This document shows, one piece after another, positions 1-8,965 of a DNA stretch of 64,000 bases (its first letter is position 1; each line of letters begins with the position of its first letter). The notes below the pieces were generated by a model. It was not told the origin of the DNA and searched no databases. It was given only the letters and a program-made list of their open reading frames with translations. The stretch lies in NCBI GenBank assembly GCA_004017275.1, contig SAKE01000002.1:313411-377410 (forward strand). The letters run 5' to 3'. This stretch comes from Mesorhizobium sp. (GTDB lineage: Bacteria > Pseudomonadota > Alphaproteobacteria > Rhizobiales > Rhizobiaceae). The translations under genes and the position numbers were made by a program.

Positions 1-1126
1 CGGTGGCACCTTCGGTGTTGATCACCAGCACCCGCGATTTGCGGTCGAGCCCAAGGTCCGCCCTGTTGTCGGCCGCCGCCCGGATCAGTCCGGCAAGGCC
101 GACACCGCCGCTTTCGCCGGCGACGATCACCGGATCACCGGCGGCCGGTTGCGCCAACCGCCGCATCACCGCGACGGCGGCGTCCTCATCCACCGTCATG
201 AAAGCGTCGGCAGCGCGCGCCAGCACCCGCCAGGCGACCGGGGAAGCCTCGTAGCATTCGAGCATGGCCATCACCGTCGGCTGGCCATGCGCGACCTTAA
301 CCGGGCGCCCGGCCTGGGCCGCCGCAAAAACACAGGCGGCACGCGCCGGCTCGACCACGATGAAGATTGGCCTGGCATCACCGAGCACGATGGCCAGATG
401 GCCGGCCACCGCGGCGGCAATGCCGCCGACACCGGCCTGCACGAAGACATGGGTTGGCGGCTCGCCGAGCTGGCGCAATGCTTCGCGCACGATCGCCGTA
501 TAACCCTGCATGACGAGGGCGGGAATGCGTTCATAGCCCGGCCACGAGGTGTCGGACACCACGGTCCAGCCTTTCTCGGCCGAAACCCGGGCCGCCTGCC
601 TGACCGAATCATCATAATTGCCGTCGACGCGGATCATCTCGGCGCCATAGCGGGCGATCGCCGCGATACGCTCCTCACTGACGCCGGCGTGGACGAAGAT
701 CGCTGCCCGTGCACCGACGAGTTGTGCGCCTTGCGCGACCGAGCGGCCATGATTGCCGTCGGTCGCACAGGCAAATGTCATCGCCGCGGCGACGGCCCGC
801 GCATCGGGCCGATCGAGATCCGCCACATCGACGGGCCGGCCAAGCCGGCTGCTTGCCTCCTCCAGCACCAGGCGGAAGACGGCATAGGCGCCGCCAAGCG
901 CCTTGAAGCTGCCGAGGCCGAGGCGAAAGCCTTCATCCTTGATATGGAGGGCAGCAAGGCCGAGTTCGGCGGCAAGCGCCGGCAGCGCATGCAGCGGCGT
1001 CATCTGGTGATTGTCGCGATGGGAAAGAAAACGCTCGACCGTGTCGGTGCCGGCCGCGCCAAGGGTATCCGCATCGGCCGGATCGAGTGGCAGGCGATGC
1101 AGAGTATTGCGGTTGAGCAGGAACAC
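1..1126 (-). CDS. dpaL: Diaminopropionate ammonia-lyase (PLP enzyme), 3' end beyond window
   Basis: PLP-dependent fold-type II lyase that would split 2,3-diaminopropionate into pyruvate and two ammonia in the cytoplasm. The frame is open from the start to the left edge. Around residues 63-81 it carries KDEG...GLGSFKALGGAY, where K75 is the expected Schiff-base lysine; further on come an asparagine-rich TDGNHGRS segment, a glycine loop GESGGVGLAG that holds the PLP phosphate, and NTEGAT near the cut end. The GTG start at 1126 is chosen because AAGGAGG lies 6 nt before it; the nearest upstream ATG is out of frame. It diverges from an Lrp-type regulator, which probably controls it. Threonine dehydratase-like relatives are the alternative, but the GSFKALGGAY block fits the diaminopropionate family best. 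Confidence 0.85.
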   Translation of the reverse strand, partial: MFLLNRNTLHRLPLDPADADTLGAAGTDTVERFLSHRDNHQMTPLHALPALAAELGLAALHIKDEGFRLGLGSFKALGGAYAVFRLVLEEASSRLGRPVDVADLDRPDARAVAAAMTFACATDGNHGRSVAQGAQLVGARAAIFVHAGVSEERIAAIARYGAEMIRVDGNYDDSVRQAARVSAEKGWTVVSDTSWPGYERIPALVMQGYTAIVREALRQLGEPPTHVFVQAGVGGIAAAVAGHLAIVLGDARPIFIVVEPARAACVFAAAQAGRPVKVAHGQPTVMAMLECYEASPVAWRVLARAADAFMTVDEDAAVAVMRRLAQPAAGDPVIVAGESGGVGLAGLIRAAADNRADLGLDRKSRVLVINTEGAT

Positions 1127-1187
1127 GGCGGCCTCCTTGGCATTCAGCGAGAATATATTGCAGGACGGACGCAAAGGGCGCTGTAAT
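1127..1187. promoter_or_regulatory. Divergent dpaL / lrp-type control region
   Basis: Only 61 bp separate the two divergent starts. An AT palindrome AATATATT (1152-1159) sits between them in an otherwise GC-rich stretch. Lrp/AsnC proteins bind short AT-centred palindromes, so this is a plausible operator shared by both genes. No convincing -35/-10 pair could be assigned. Confidence 0.4.
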
Positions 1188-1709
1188 ATGGCCTCCCAAA
1201 TGCAAGTTTGTTTCGCCCGGGATATTCCATTGCCTGCATTGCCGCCCTCGCTCGACAGTTTCGATCTCGCCATCCTTGCCATCCTGCAGCGCGACAACGC
1301 GACGCCGCAACGGCTCATCGGCGAGGCCGTCAACCTGTCGGCGCCCGCGGTGCAGCGCCGCATCAAGCGCATGGAGCAGACCGGCGTCATTGCCGGCAAT
1401 GTCGCTGTCATCGAGCCGGCAGCGGTCGGCCAGCCGATCACCATCTTCGTCGAGGTGGAACTCGAGAGCGAACGTGCCGAACTGATCGATGCGGCCAAGC
1501 GGCAATTCTCGGCGACCCCTGAGGTCCAGCAATGTTACTACGTCACCGGTGAGGCCGACTTCATCCTGGTGATCACAGTGGCCAACATGGGCGCCTATGA
1601 GACGCTGACGCGAAAACTGTTCTTCGACAGCAACAATGTCCGCAAATTTCGCACGTTCGTTGCCATGGACCGGGTCAAGGTAGGGTTGACGGTGCCTTTA
1701 CCTGTTTAA
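1188..1709 (+). CDS. Lrp/AsnC family transcriptional regulator
   Basis: A 173-aa DNA-binding regulator of the feast/famine family. Residues about 22-70 form the winged helix-turn-helix (DLAILAILQRDNATPQRLIGEAVNLSAPAVQRRIKRME), and residues about 85-165 are the RAM ligand-binding domain with the typical VQQCYYVTGEADFILVI strand-turn. The ATG at 1188 has AAAGGG upstream; the open frame runs further back to 1011 but would overlap dpaL and add a non-homologous arginine-rich stretch. Its position opposite dpaL suggests that an amino acid, perhaps diaminopropionate, is its effector. Confidence 0.88.
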   Translation: MASQMQVCFARDIPLPALPPSLDSFDLAILAILQRDNATPQRLIGEAVNLSAPAVQRRIKRMEQTGVIAGNVAVIEPAAVGQPITIFVEVELESERAELIDAAKRQFSATPEVQQCYYVTGEADFILVITVANMGAYETLTRKLFFDSNNVRKFRTFVAMDRVKVGLTVPLPV

Positions 1710-1791
1710 GCATTTGCCGCACGGCAGGCCCTTTACTTGCCCACTATGTTTTTGACATTCTCGGGCTGCGAATTCTGCTGCGGAGGCGTGC

Positions 1792-2934
1792 GTGGACGAC
1801 ACCACCCCAGTTGCGATCATCGGTGCCGGGCCTGCCGGCCTGGCCATTGCCGCGTGCCTACGACAGACTGGGCAGGATTTCGTCCTCGTGGAAAAAGAGC
1901 AGCAGGCCGCGCCCGCCTGGCGACGCCACTATGAGCGCGTCCATCTGCACACGGCCAAGCGCTATTCCTCGCTGCCCTTCATGCCCTTTCCCAAGGAATA
2001 TCCGCGTTATGTGCCGCGCGATCTCTTCGCCGCATATCTCGATGCCTACGCGCAGCGCTTCGATCTGCGGCCCCGATTTGGAGAAACGGTGCGGGCGATC
2101 ACCCGGCGAGGCAGAAGCTGGCTCGTGGACACGACGACGGGCACCATGCATGCTCCAAACGTTGTGATTGCGTCTGGCAACAATGCAGAGCCGCTGATGC
2201 CCGGATTTGCCGGCGCCGATACCTTCAAGGGCCGAAAGCTGCATAGCGCCGACTATCGCAACGCCATGCCTTTCGCTGGCCGGCCGGTGCTTATCGTCGG
2301 CATGGGCAACACCGGCGCCGAGATCGCGCTCGATCTGGTGGAAGGCGGCGCGCGACCAACGATTTCGGTGCGCGGCGGCGTCCATATCGTGCCGCGCGAG
2401 CTGCTCGGTGTGCCCATCCAAATGATCGGCATGGCGGCGCGCCTGATGCCGCAACGCATCAACGATGCCTTGTTCCCGATCATCCTCGATCTGGCGTTGG
2501 GCAAGCTGGAGAAATACGGGCTCAAGCGGCCCAAGCAAGGAATGCTGCAGCAGATCTCCGAGGCGTCGCGCATTCCGACGATCGATATCGGCACGGTGCG
2601 CAAAATCCGCGAAGGGGCGATCAAGGTCGCACCCGACATTGCAGAGATCACCGAACAAGGCGCCCGTTTTGCCGATGGCGGGCATGGCGAGTTCGATGCG
2701 ATCATTTTCGCCACCGGCTTCCGGCCGGGCCATGCAAGATTGCTGGAGCCAGGTGTCCAGCCAGGCCGCAGCGGCGTCAATGCCCGGGCTTCAGAGCTCG
2801 GTCTTTATCTCATCGGTTTTCACAATCCGGTCACCGGATTGCTGCGCGAAATCTCGATCGAGGCAAAGCGGATCGCCGACGACATCAGCCTCCGCCGAAA
2901 CCGAAAGAAAGCGGCTGAAACCCTGCCGGTATGA
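1792..2934 (+). CDS. Flavin-containing monooxygenase-like FAD/NAD(P) oxidoreductase
   Basis: A 380-aa class B flavoprotein monooxygenase of the FMO/YUCCA-like type. The FAD Rossmann motif GAGPAG is at residues 11-16, a second NADPH-binding GMGNTGAE motif at about 168-175, and the conserved FATGFRP at about 306. The start is GTG at 1792; there is no nearby ATG in frame and the Rossmann motif begins immediately after. Such enzymes oxygenate nucleophilic N, S or carbonyl carbon atoms; plant YUCCAs turn indole-3-pyruvate into auxin, but the substrate here cannot be read from sequence. It stands alone, convergent with the molybdopterin oxidoreductase. Confidence 0.78.
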   Translation: MDDTTPVAIIGAGPAGLAIAACLRQTGQDFVLVEKEQQAAPAWRRHYERVHLHTAKRYSSLPFMPFPKEYPRYVPRDLFAAYLDAYAQRFDLRPRFGETVRAITRRGRSWLVDTTTGTMHAPNVVIASGNNAEPLMPGFAGADTFKGRKLHSADYRNAMPFAGRPVLIVGMGNTGAEIALDLVEGGARPTISVRGGVHIVPRELLGVPIQMIGMAARLMPQRINDALFPIILDLALGKLEKYGLKRPKQGMLQQISEASRIPTIDIGTVRKIREGAIKVAPDIAEITEQGARFADGGHGEFDAIIFATGFRPGHARLLEPGVQPGRSGVNARASELGLYLIGFHNPVTGLLREISIEAKRIADDISLRRNRKKAAETLPV

Positions 2935-2962
2935 TTTGGCGAGATTGGGTTCTCAGCCGGCT

Positions 2963-5071
2963 TCAGCCTGCCGCGCGCAGCCACACCTTGTTGTCGTGGA
3001 AGGCAGCGCCGCCATAAGGCGCCGGCGCGTCGGCGCCGGTCAGCACGTTGATGCCCTCGCCGCGCTCATGCGCGCTGTTTGGCCAGATGCCTTCGGCGAT
3101 CACGACGCCACGCTTGATGCCGTCGAACAGTTTTACGTGCAGCACGACTTCGCCACGCTGGTTGCCGACCTCGACACGATCGCCGTCTGCCAGCCCGTGA
3201 GCCGCGGCATCGTCGGGATGCAGCAAGAGTTCCGGCCGGCCCTCCTTGGCCTTCGACACCGGTGTCTCCGAAAAAGTCGAGTTGAGGAAGTTGCGCGCCG
3301 GTGACGTCGTCAGCCGGAACGGATGCGCTTCGTCGGCGACTTCGATCAGGTCGACATGGTCGGGAAATTCCGGCAGAAGCGCCACCGGGCCGAACAGGCC
3401 CATGCTTTTCGGCGGCCGGTTGGGCGCCGCCTGCCCGGTCCAGTCGGCGCGGAAGCGGAATTTTCCATCCGCGTGGCCAAATCCGTTGACGAAGTGTGCT
3501 GCCTCGAAATCCGGTTGCAGGTCGACCCACTTGTCTTGCTTCAAGCTGTCGAAGCTGCCCAGCCCGCGTTTGCCCAGGATGATGTCGATATGCTGTTGCT
3601 CGGTGAGACCAAAACCCGGGCGGTCGGCGACGCCGAGACGCCCGGCCAATTCCTCGATGACGAAATGATTGGTGCGCGGCCCTTCCGGCGGCTCGATCAG
3701 CTTCGGGCCAAGTGTGATGTGCTGGTTGCCGCCGCCCTTGTAGACATCGTCATGTTCCAGGAACATCGTCGCCGGCAGCACGACATCGGCAAGCTGGGCC
3801 GTGTCGGTCATGAACTGCTCATGCACGCAGGTGAACAGATCGTCGCGCATAAAACCCTGTTTCACCAGCCGCTGCTCCGGCGCGACATTCATCGGGTTGG
3901 TGTTCTGGATCAGCATAGCCGTCACCGGCGGGCCGCCATAGAGCGCATCGCTGGCGCCGGTCAGCACCGGGCCGATGCGCGAATGGTCGAGATAGCGGAT
4001 CGAGGGATCGCGCATCTTGGTGCCTTCCAGCACATCCTGGTTGAGCTTGAAGATGCCGGAATTGGAGTGGAAGGCGCCGCCGCCCTCATATTGCCAGCTA
4101 CCGGTGACCGCGGCGATGCATGACGCAGCATGCATGTTGACGGCGCCATTGCGCTGACGCGCGAAGCCGTAGCCGAGCCGGAGATAGGTCTTCTTCGTCG
4201 TGCCGACGAGGCGGGCGAATGCCTCGATCTCGGCGACCGTCAGGCCGGTGAGACCTGCCGCCCACTCCGGCGTACGCGTCTTGAGATGCGCTTCCAGCCC
4301 CTTCGGATCATCGGTGTATTTTTCGAGATAGGCGCGGTCGGCGAGGCCGTCGCGGAACAGCACATGCATCACGGCGCAGGCCAGCGCGCCATCGGTGCCG
4401 GGCTTCAGCACCAGGCCGAGATCGGCCTGTTTCATCGTCGCGTTCTCGTAGACGTCGATGACGATAATCTTGGCGCCACGCTCCTTGCGCGCCTTGATGG
4501 CGTGGGTCATGACGTTGACCTGTGTGACCACGGCATTGGTGCCCCAGATCACCACGCAGTCGGATTTCGCCATCTCGCGCGGATCTGGACCACGCAAAGC
4601 GCCGGCTCCCATCATCCAGCCGGTCCAGGCGAGGTTGGTGCAGATCGAACCGAAAAAGCCGGAATATCTTTTCGCGTGGCGCAGCCGGTCGATGCCGTCG
4701 CGCTGCACCAGCCCCATCGTGCCGGCATAATAGTAGGGCCAGACCGTCTCCGAGCCGTATTCTGCCTCGGCTGCGATGAACTTTTCGGCGACGAGGTCGA
4801 GCGCGGCCTCCCAGCTCGCTTCCTTCCAGGTGCCGTCGCCCTTAGCACCGGCGCGGATCAGCGGCTTCAGCAAACGGTCGGGATGGTGGACGCGGTCGGC
4901 ATAACGCGCGACCTTGGCGCAGACGACGCCGGCTGTGTAGCTGTTGGACTTGGCGCCATGGACGCGGCCGATGCGGTTGCCGTCGAGCAGTTCGACCTCG
5001 AGCGCGCAGGTCGACGGACAATCATGCGGACAGGCCGAATGGCCGATGCGGAGGTGGGCGTGCTGGTTCAT
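2963..5071 (-). CDS. Molybdopterin oxidoreductase, DMSO reductase superfamily
   Basis: A 702-aa catalytic subunit of the DMSO reductase/formate dehydrogenase superfamily. The N-terminus has a [4Fe-4S] motif (C14, C18, C22, C51), followed by the molybdopterin domains with WPYYYAGTMGLVQRDG and GADALYGGPPVTAMLIQNTNPMNVAPEQ, and a C-terminal dinucleotide-binding domain with HPDDAAAHGLADGDRVEV. No Tat or Sec leader precedes the cluster, so it is probably cytoplasmic. The ATG at 5071 is chosen: the open frame runs on to 5275, but those 68 codons translate the palindromic repeat upstream. No electron-transfer subunit is adjacent. The residue that ligates molybdenum, and hence the substrate, cannot be assigned. 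Confidence 0.82.
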   Translation of the reverse strand: MNQHAHLRIGHSACPHDCPSTCALEVELLDGNRIGRVHGAKSNSYTAGVVCAKVARYADRVHHPDRLLKPLIRAGAKGDGTWKEASWEAALDLVAEKFIAAEAEYGSETVWPYYYAGTMGLVQRDGIDRLRHAKRYSGFFGSICTNLAWTGWMMGAGALRGPDPREMAKSDCVVIWGTNAVVTQVNVMTHAIKARKERGAKIIVIDVYENATMKQADLGLVLKPGTDGALACAVMHVLFRDGLADRAYLEKYTDDPKGLEAHLKTRTPEWAAGLTGLTVAEIEAFARLVGTTKKTYLRLGYGFARQRNGAVNMHAASCIAAVTGSWQYEGGGAFHSNSGIFKLNQDVLEGTKMRDPSIRYLDHSRIGPVLTGASDALYGGPPVTAMLIQNTNPMNVAPEQRLVKQGFMRDDLFTCVHEQFMTDTAQLADVVLPATMFLEHDDVYKGGGNQHITLGPKLIEPPEGPRTNHFVIEELAGRLGVADRPGFGLTEQQHIDIILGKRGLGSFDSLKQDKWVDLQPDFEAAHFVNGFGHADGKFRFRADWTGQAAPNRPPKSMGLFGPVALLPEFPDHVDLIEVADEAHPFRLTTSPARNFLNSTFSETPVSKAKEGRPELLLHPDDAAAHGLADGDRVEVGNQRGEVVLHVKLFDGIKRGVVIAEGIWPNSAHERGEGINVLTGADAPAPYGGAAFHDNKVWLRAAG

Positions 5072-5118
5072 TGGGGTGAGGTTAGCTGGTTCCGAACGTG
5101 GCGTGTAGGGCCAGATCT

Positions 5119-5228
5119 TACCCTCCCCTTGATGGGGACGGTCGGCGCGTAGCGCCGGGGTGGGGTGTGGCGCAGACCCCCACCCCGCTCCGCTTCGCGG
5201 ATCGACCCTCCCCACAAGGGGGAGGGTA
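5119..5228. repeat. Palindromic intergenic element (about 110 bp)
   Basis: The two ends are near-perfect inverted arms of about 20 bp: TACCCTCCCCTT...GGGGA at 5119-5138 against TCCCC...GGGGAGGGTA at 5209-5228. A second GC-rich inverted segment lies inside (around 5155-5195). It abuts the stop codon of the ABC-F gene and separates it from the oxidoreductase gene. Elements of this look are common between genes in Mesorhizobium and relatives; it could also fold as a transcript end. Confidence 0.75.
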
Positions 5229-5229
5229 A

Positions 5230-7107
5230 TCACTCCGCCGTGCCTTCCTCGTACTCCGCCGACATGGTCAGCCACTTTTCCTCGTGGCCGGCCAGCGTCT
5301 GGGCCAGTTGCGAGCGCTCCTTGGCCAGCCGTGTCGCCGTCGAGGGATCCTTTTCGTAGACCGCCGGATTGGACAGTTCGTCCTCGATGCCGTCGATGCG
5401 CTTGCGGATGCGGTCCATCAGCGCTTCGGTGGCGCGGATCTCCTTGGCCAGCGGCTCGAAGGCGGCGCGGCGTGCCGCCGCATCGCGGCGGCGATCGGCC
5501 TTTGACGCCTTGTCGGCCTCGCGCTTGCCGCGGCGGTCGCCGGACACGCCGGTGACCAGCGTCTTATAGTCTTCGAGGTCGCCATCATACGGGTTGACCG
5601 CGCCGTCCCTGACCAGCCACAGCCGGTCGGCCGTCGCCTCGAGCAAATGGCGATCGTGCGAGATCAGGATGACGGCGCCAGGAAATTCGTTCAGCGCGTG
5701 GATCAGCGATTCGCGACTGTCGATGTCGAGATGGTTGGTCGGTTCGTCGAGGATGAACAGATTTGGACCCTCGAAGGCCGACAGGCCCATCAACAGCCGC
5801 GCCTTCTCGCCGCCCGACAGGTCCTTGGCGGCGGTGTTCATCTTCTCCGTCGTGAGACCAAATTGGGCGACGCGGCCGCGCACCTTCGATTCCGGTGCCT
5901 CCGGCATCAGCCGGCGGACATGCTCATAGGCGTTTTCGTCAGGCCGGAGATCGTCGAGCTGATGCTGGGCGAAGATCGCCACCTTGAGCCCGGGCGCTAC
6001 CGTCATGGTGCCGCTCTCCTGCTTGAGCCGGCCGGACAGCAATTTGGCGAAGGTCGACTTGCCGTTGCCGTTGGCGCCGAGCAGCGCGATGCGGTCGTCG
6101 GCGTCGATGCGCAGCGTCATCTTCTTGAGGATCGGCTGCCCTTCGGTGTAGCCGACATTGATGTTGTTCAGCGCCACGATCGGCGAGGCCACCGTCTTCA
6201 CCGGTTCGGGAAAAGAAAATGGCCGCACCGAATCGTTCACTATGGCCGCGATCGGCTTCATCTTCTCCAGCGCCTTGATCCGCGACTGTGCCTGCCTGGC
6301 CTTGGAGGCCTTGGCGCGGAAGCGCTCGACAAAGGATTCCATGTGCTTGCGGGCGGCCTCCTGCTTGACGCGGCCCTTCTCCTGCAATTCCTTCTGCTCT
6401 GTATATTGACGCTCGAACTGGTCGTAGCCGCCGCGCCAGAAGGTCAGCTTCTTCTGATCGAGATGGACGATCGAGTTGACGGCGCGGTTGAGCAGGTCGC
6501 GATCGTGCGAGATCAACAGCACTGTGTGCGGGTATTTCGACACGTAGTTTTCCAACCACAGCGTGCCTTCGAGGTCGAGATAGTTGGTCGGCTCGTCGAG
6601 CAGCAGAAGATCGGGCTCGGCAAACAGCACCGCGGCGAGTGCCACGCGCATGCGCCAGCCGCCGGAGAAGGACGAGGCAGGACGCCGCTGCGCCGCGTCA
6701 TCGAAGCCGAGGCCGGCAAGAATGGTGGCGGCGCGAGACTCGGCGGAATGAGCGTCGATATCGGCCAGCCGCATATGGATGTCGGCGATGCGGTGCGGAT
6801 CGGTGGCGGTCTTTTCCTCTTCAAGGAGTGCCGTGCGTTCGAGGTCGGCCTTGAGCACGATCTCGATCAGCGGGTCCTCGGTGCCTGGCGCTTCCTGCGC
6901 CACCTGGCCGATGCGGGTGCTCTTCGGCAGGCTGATCGAGCCTGTCTCGGACGGGAAATCGCCGGTGATGGCCTTGAACAGCGTCGTCTTGCCAGTACCG
7001 TTGCGGCCGACAAGTCCGGCCTTGGTGCCGGCCGGCAAGGTCAGCGAGGCATGGTCGAGAAGCAAGCGTCCGGCCATGCGGAGCGATAGGTCGTTGATGA
7101 TCAGCAT
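5230..7107 (-). CDS. ABC-F family ATP-binding protein (YheS/Uup-like)
   Basis: A 625-aa soluble protein with two ABC ATPase domains and no membrane segments, the ABC-F layout that acts on ribosomes rather than in transport. Domain 1 has Walker A GRNGTGKTT (about 34-42), signature SFSGGWRMR and Walker B LLLLDEPTNYLD; domain 2 has GANGNGKST, LSGGEKAR and LFILDEPTNHLD. The linker between them is basic and coiled-coil like, and the C-terminal 90 residues form another charged coiled coil (EIRATEALMDRIRKRIDGIEDE). The start at 7107 begins directly with the first ATPase strand; the frame continues upstream to 7170 without family support. The length fits E. coli YheS. Confidence 0.88.
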   Translation of the reverse strand: MLIINDLSLRMAGRLLLDHASLTLPAGTKAGLVGRNGTGKTTLFKAITGDFPSETGSISLPKSTRIGQVAQEAPGTEDPLIEIVLKADLERTALLEEEKTATDPHRIADIHMRLADIDAHSAESRAATILAGLGFDDAAQRRPASSFSGGWRMRVALAAVLFAEPDLLLLDEPTNYLDLEGTLWLENYVSKYPHTVLLISHDRDLLNRAVNSIVHLDQKKLTFWRGGYDQFERQYTEQKELQEKGRVKQEAARKHMESFVERFRAKASKARQAQSRIKALEKMKPIAAIVNDSVRPFSFPEPVKTVASPIVALNNINVGYTEGQPILKKMTLRIDADDRIALLGANGNGKSTFAKLLSGRLKQESGTMTVAPGLKVAIFAQHQLDDLRPDENAYEHVRRLMPEAPESKVRGRVAQFGLTTEKMNTAAKDLSGGEKARLLMGLSAFEGPNLFILDEPTNHLDIDSRESLIHALNEFPGAVILISHDRHLLEATADRLWLVRDGAVNPYDGDLEDYKTLVTGVSGDRRGKREADKASKADRRRDAAARRAAFEPLAKEIRATEALMDRIRKRIDGIEDELSNPAVYEKDPSTATRLAKERSQLAQTLAGHEEKWLTMSAEYEEGTAE

Positions 7108-7230
7108 GCCGGCGCTTTTGCACCGGACATCAACGCTTCGCAAGGCCTTGCGGGCCAGTTGGCCACACAAGGCCTGGAAACGACGCCCGCGAGGGCGTCG
7201 TCAAAGCAGGCGATCAGCGGCTTGCCTGCC

Positions 7231-7713
7231 TCAGGCAGTCGCCTTGCGCTTCGTCGACTTCGTCACAGCGGCCGGCACTGCTGCCGGCTTGCGGCCGAGC
7301 CCGGTCGACTTTGCCAGCGCCGACCGTGTCGCCGAATAGTTCGGTGCGACCATCGGATAATCCGGCGGCAGGCTCCATTTGGCCCGGTAGTCATCCGGGC
7401 TCAGGCCATAGTCGGTCCGCAGGTGCCGCTTGAGCGACTTGAACTTCTTTCCGTCCTCAAGGCAGATGATGTAGTCGGGAAACACCGACTTCTTCGGATT
7501 GACGGCCGGAACCAGGTTTGGGGTTTCCGTGACAGCCGCACCAGCGAGCTTGCGAACCGAAGCGCTGACGCTGGCAATCAACTCGGGTAGGCCGGAAGCC
7601 GGAAGCGGATTGTTGCCTACATAGGCCGAGACAATATCGGCCGTCAGCTCGATAACGGTCTTATCATCGATATTTGACAATTCTTTCACCTTATTTGCGA
7701 CAAAATCCTCCAC
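7231..7713 (-). CDS. Ros/MucR family transcriptional regulator lacking zinc ligands
   Basis: A 160-aa global regulator of the Ros/MucR family, which in rhizobia represses or activates exopolysaccharide, motility and cell-cycle genes by binding AT-rich DNA. Residues 20-60 are the oligomerising N-terminal domain; residues 75-150 are the zinc-finger-like DNA-binding fold with PDYIICLEDGKKFKSLKRHL and the downstream DYRAKWSLPPDYPMVAPNY block. In classical Ros the fold uses C-x2-C-x9-H-x3-H. Here C84 and H97 remain, but the second cysteine is D87 and the last histidine positions are D101 and Y102. Zinc-free Ros homologues are known in Mesorhizobium. The C-terminal tail is lysine/alanine-rich. Confidence 0.88.
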   Translation of the reverse strand: MEDFVANKVKELSNIDDKTVIELTADIVSAYVGNNPLPASGLPELIASVSASVRKLAGAAVTETPNLVPAVNPKKSVFPDYIICLEDGKKFKSLKRHLRTDYGLSPDDYRAKWSLPPDYPMVAPNYSATRSALAKSTGLGRKPAAVPAAVTKSTKRKATA

Positions 7714-7842
7714 CCCAGCGAAGACTTGTGTCGATGTATCTCTTTAACCGCGTCCCCCGACGGACCGCCAAATCTCATAAAGGAATTAAGAATCGGCAGA
7801 AATAGCTTTCATGCGAAATCGGCGCTATGCAAATTAGAAAAT

Positions 7843-8046
7843 CTAATACTTGGAACTAGCAGACTTCGTGGCGGGGCTGTCGGCCAATATCTCCAGAATA
7901 CGCTTCCAGCGGGCACAACGCCCGAAATCCTTCTGTTCTATCGCCTTTTCGGCCTTTATCGCGGCGTAAAGCGGTGCCTCGACGCCAAATTCCTTGATCA
8001 GCCAGTGCGCTTCCTGAATGGCCAGACGTTCATTTTCGTCAAACAT
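7843..8046 (-). CDS. Small conserved hypothetical protein coupled to EamA gene
   Basis: A 67-aa acidic-to-neutral protein (MFDENERLAIQEAHWLIKEFGV...) that looks like a small helical bundle, with no signal peptide or membrane segment. The ATG at 8046 overlaps the last codons of the EamA transporter gene by 8 bp, implying translational coupling; longer upstream starts would sit deep inside that gene. I do not recognise a family with certainty. Its position suggests co-expression with the exporter and, further upstream, the oxygenase. Confidence 0.6.
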   Translation of the reverse strand: MFDENERLAIQEAHWLIKEFGVEAPLYAAIKAEKAIEQKDFGRCARWKRILEILADSPATKSASSKY

Positions 8047-8965
8047 GGTTTTCGGCCTCCGAACGTTCCACACCGACCGCGACGCAACTGCCGATGACGA
8101 GGACAGCTCCGGCAATGGCCGTCATCGTCAGCCGCTCGCCGGACAGGGTCAAAAGCAGGGTCGAAGTGATCGGCGTGAGATAGGCGACGACCGCGATCTT
8201 GCCGCTGCCTTCGAGTTTCACGGCGCGTGACCAGAAATAGTAGCCCAGGCCCATCGGGCCGGCGCCGAGATAGAGGCCGAGAGCCAGGTCCGAGCCGACG
8301 GGCCAGGCACCGCCATCGCGAGCGCACCACAGAAACGTCAAGGCGACGCCGATCAACGACGACGGCAGCAACAGGCGATCCGGTGAGGTGGCAACCCGTC
8401 CCACCATGATCGAATAGAAAGCCATGCACAGCGCGGACCCGAATGCGGCGAGATAACCGACGAGATCGCCCTGGAGCCAGGATTGGTTCCGCCCTCCCGA
8501 GATCACCAGCGCGACGCCGATGAAACCCACCACCGCGGCGAGGCCCAGCAGTGCCGGGCGTCGCGGATTTTCCAAGGCGATGACCGCAGCAGCGACCATC
8601 AACGGCCAGGTGTAGGCCATCAGATTGGCCTCGATGACCGGCATCGAAGCGAAGGCGATGTATTGCAGCACCATGGTGCCGACGAGGCCGATGAAGCCGA
8701 CCGCGAGAGGGATGAGCGCAGCCCCGGCCGTGACCGGTGCTACTCTTTCGCGGCTCATCAGCCGGATGGCGACAAAGACGAGTGCAGCGCCTGTAAATTG
8801 CAGGAACTGCACCTGCGACACCGGGTGGCTGGCCAGCAGTGATTTGCCGACCAGCGCATTTGTCGACCACAACGCCACCGCGCCGGCAGCGAAGGCCAGC
8901 GCGGATATCGAGCCTGATCCAAACCGAAACAATCGGCGCGGAGCTCTAGTTCGCTGTTCGACCAT
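8039..8965 (-). CDS. EamA (DMT superfamily) inner-membrane transporter
   Basis: A 308-aa protein with about ten hydrophobic segments and the duplicated EamA layout; the second half begins around residue 165 (LVGYLAAFGSALCMAFYSIMVGRV). Family members usually export amino acids or other small metabolites. The indicated ATG at 8965 lies at the edge of a palindromic repeat and has no clear ribosome-binding site, so the true start may be a non-ATG codon slightly downstream; the first membrane helix starts near residue 20. It lies 45 bp downstream of the 2-oxoglutarate oxygenase gene in the same direction, suggesting the exporter handles the oxygenase product. Confidence 0.8.
   Translation of the reverse strand: MVEQRTRAPRRLFRFGSGSISALAFAAGAVALWSTNALVGKSLLASHPVSQVQFLQFTGAALVFVAIRLMSRERVAPVTAGAALIPLAVGFIGLVGTMVLQYIAFASMPVIEANLMAYTWPLMVAAAVIALENPRRPALLGLAAVVGFIGVALVISGGRNQSWLQGDLVGYLAAFGSALCMAFYSIMVGRVATSPDRLLLPSSLIGVALTFLWCARDGGAWPVGSDLALGLYLGAGPMGLGYYFWSRAVKLEGSGKIAVVAYLTPITSTLLLTLSGERLTMTAIAGAVLVIGSCVAVGVERSEAENHV

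Noticed and set aside
149..1186. A 345-codon + strand open frame opposite dpaL
   Set aside because: It is the antisense of dpaL; the minus-strand frame carries all the PLP-enzyme motifs.
5072..5275. N-terminal extension of the molybdopterin oxidoreductase
   Set aside because: The extra 68 codons translate the palindromic repeat and overlap the ABC-F gene; no family similarity.
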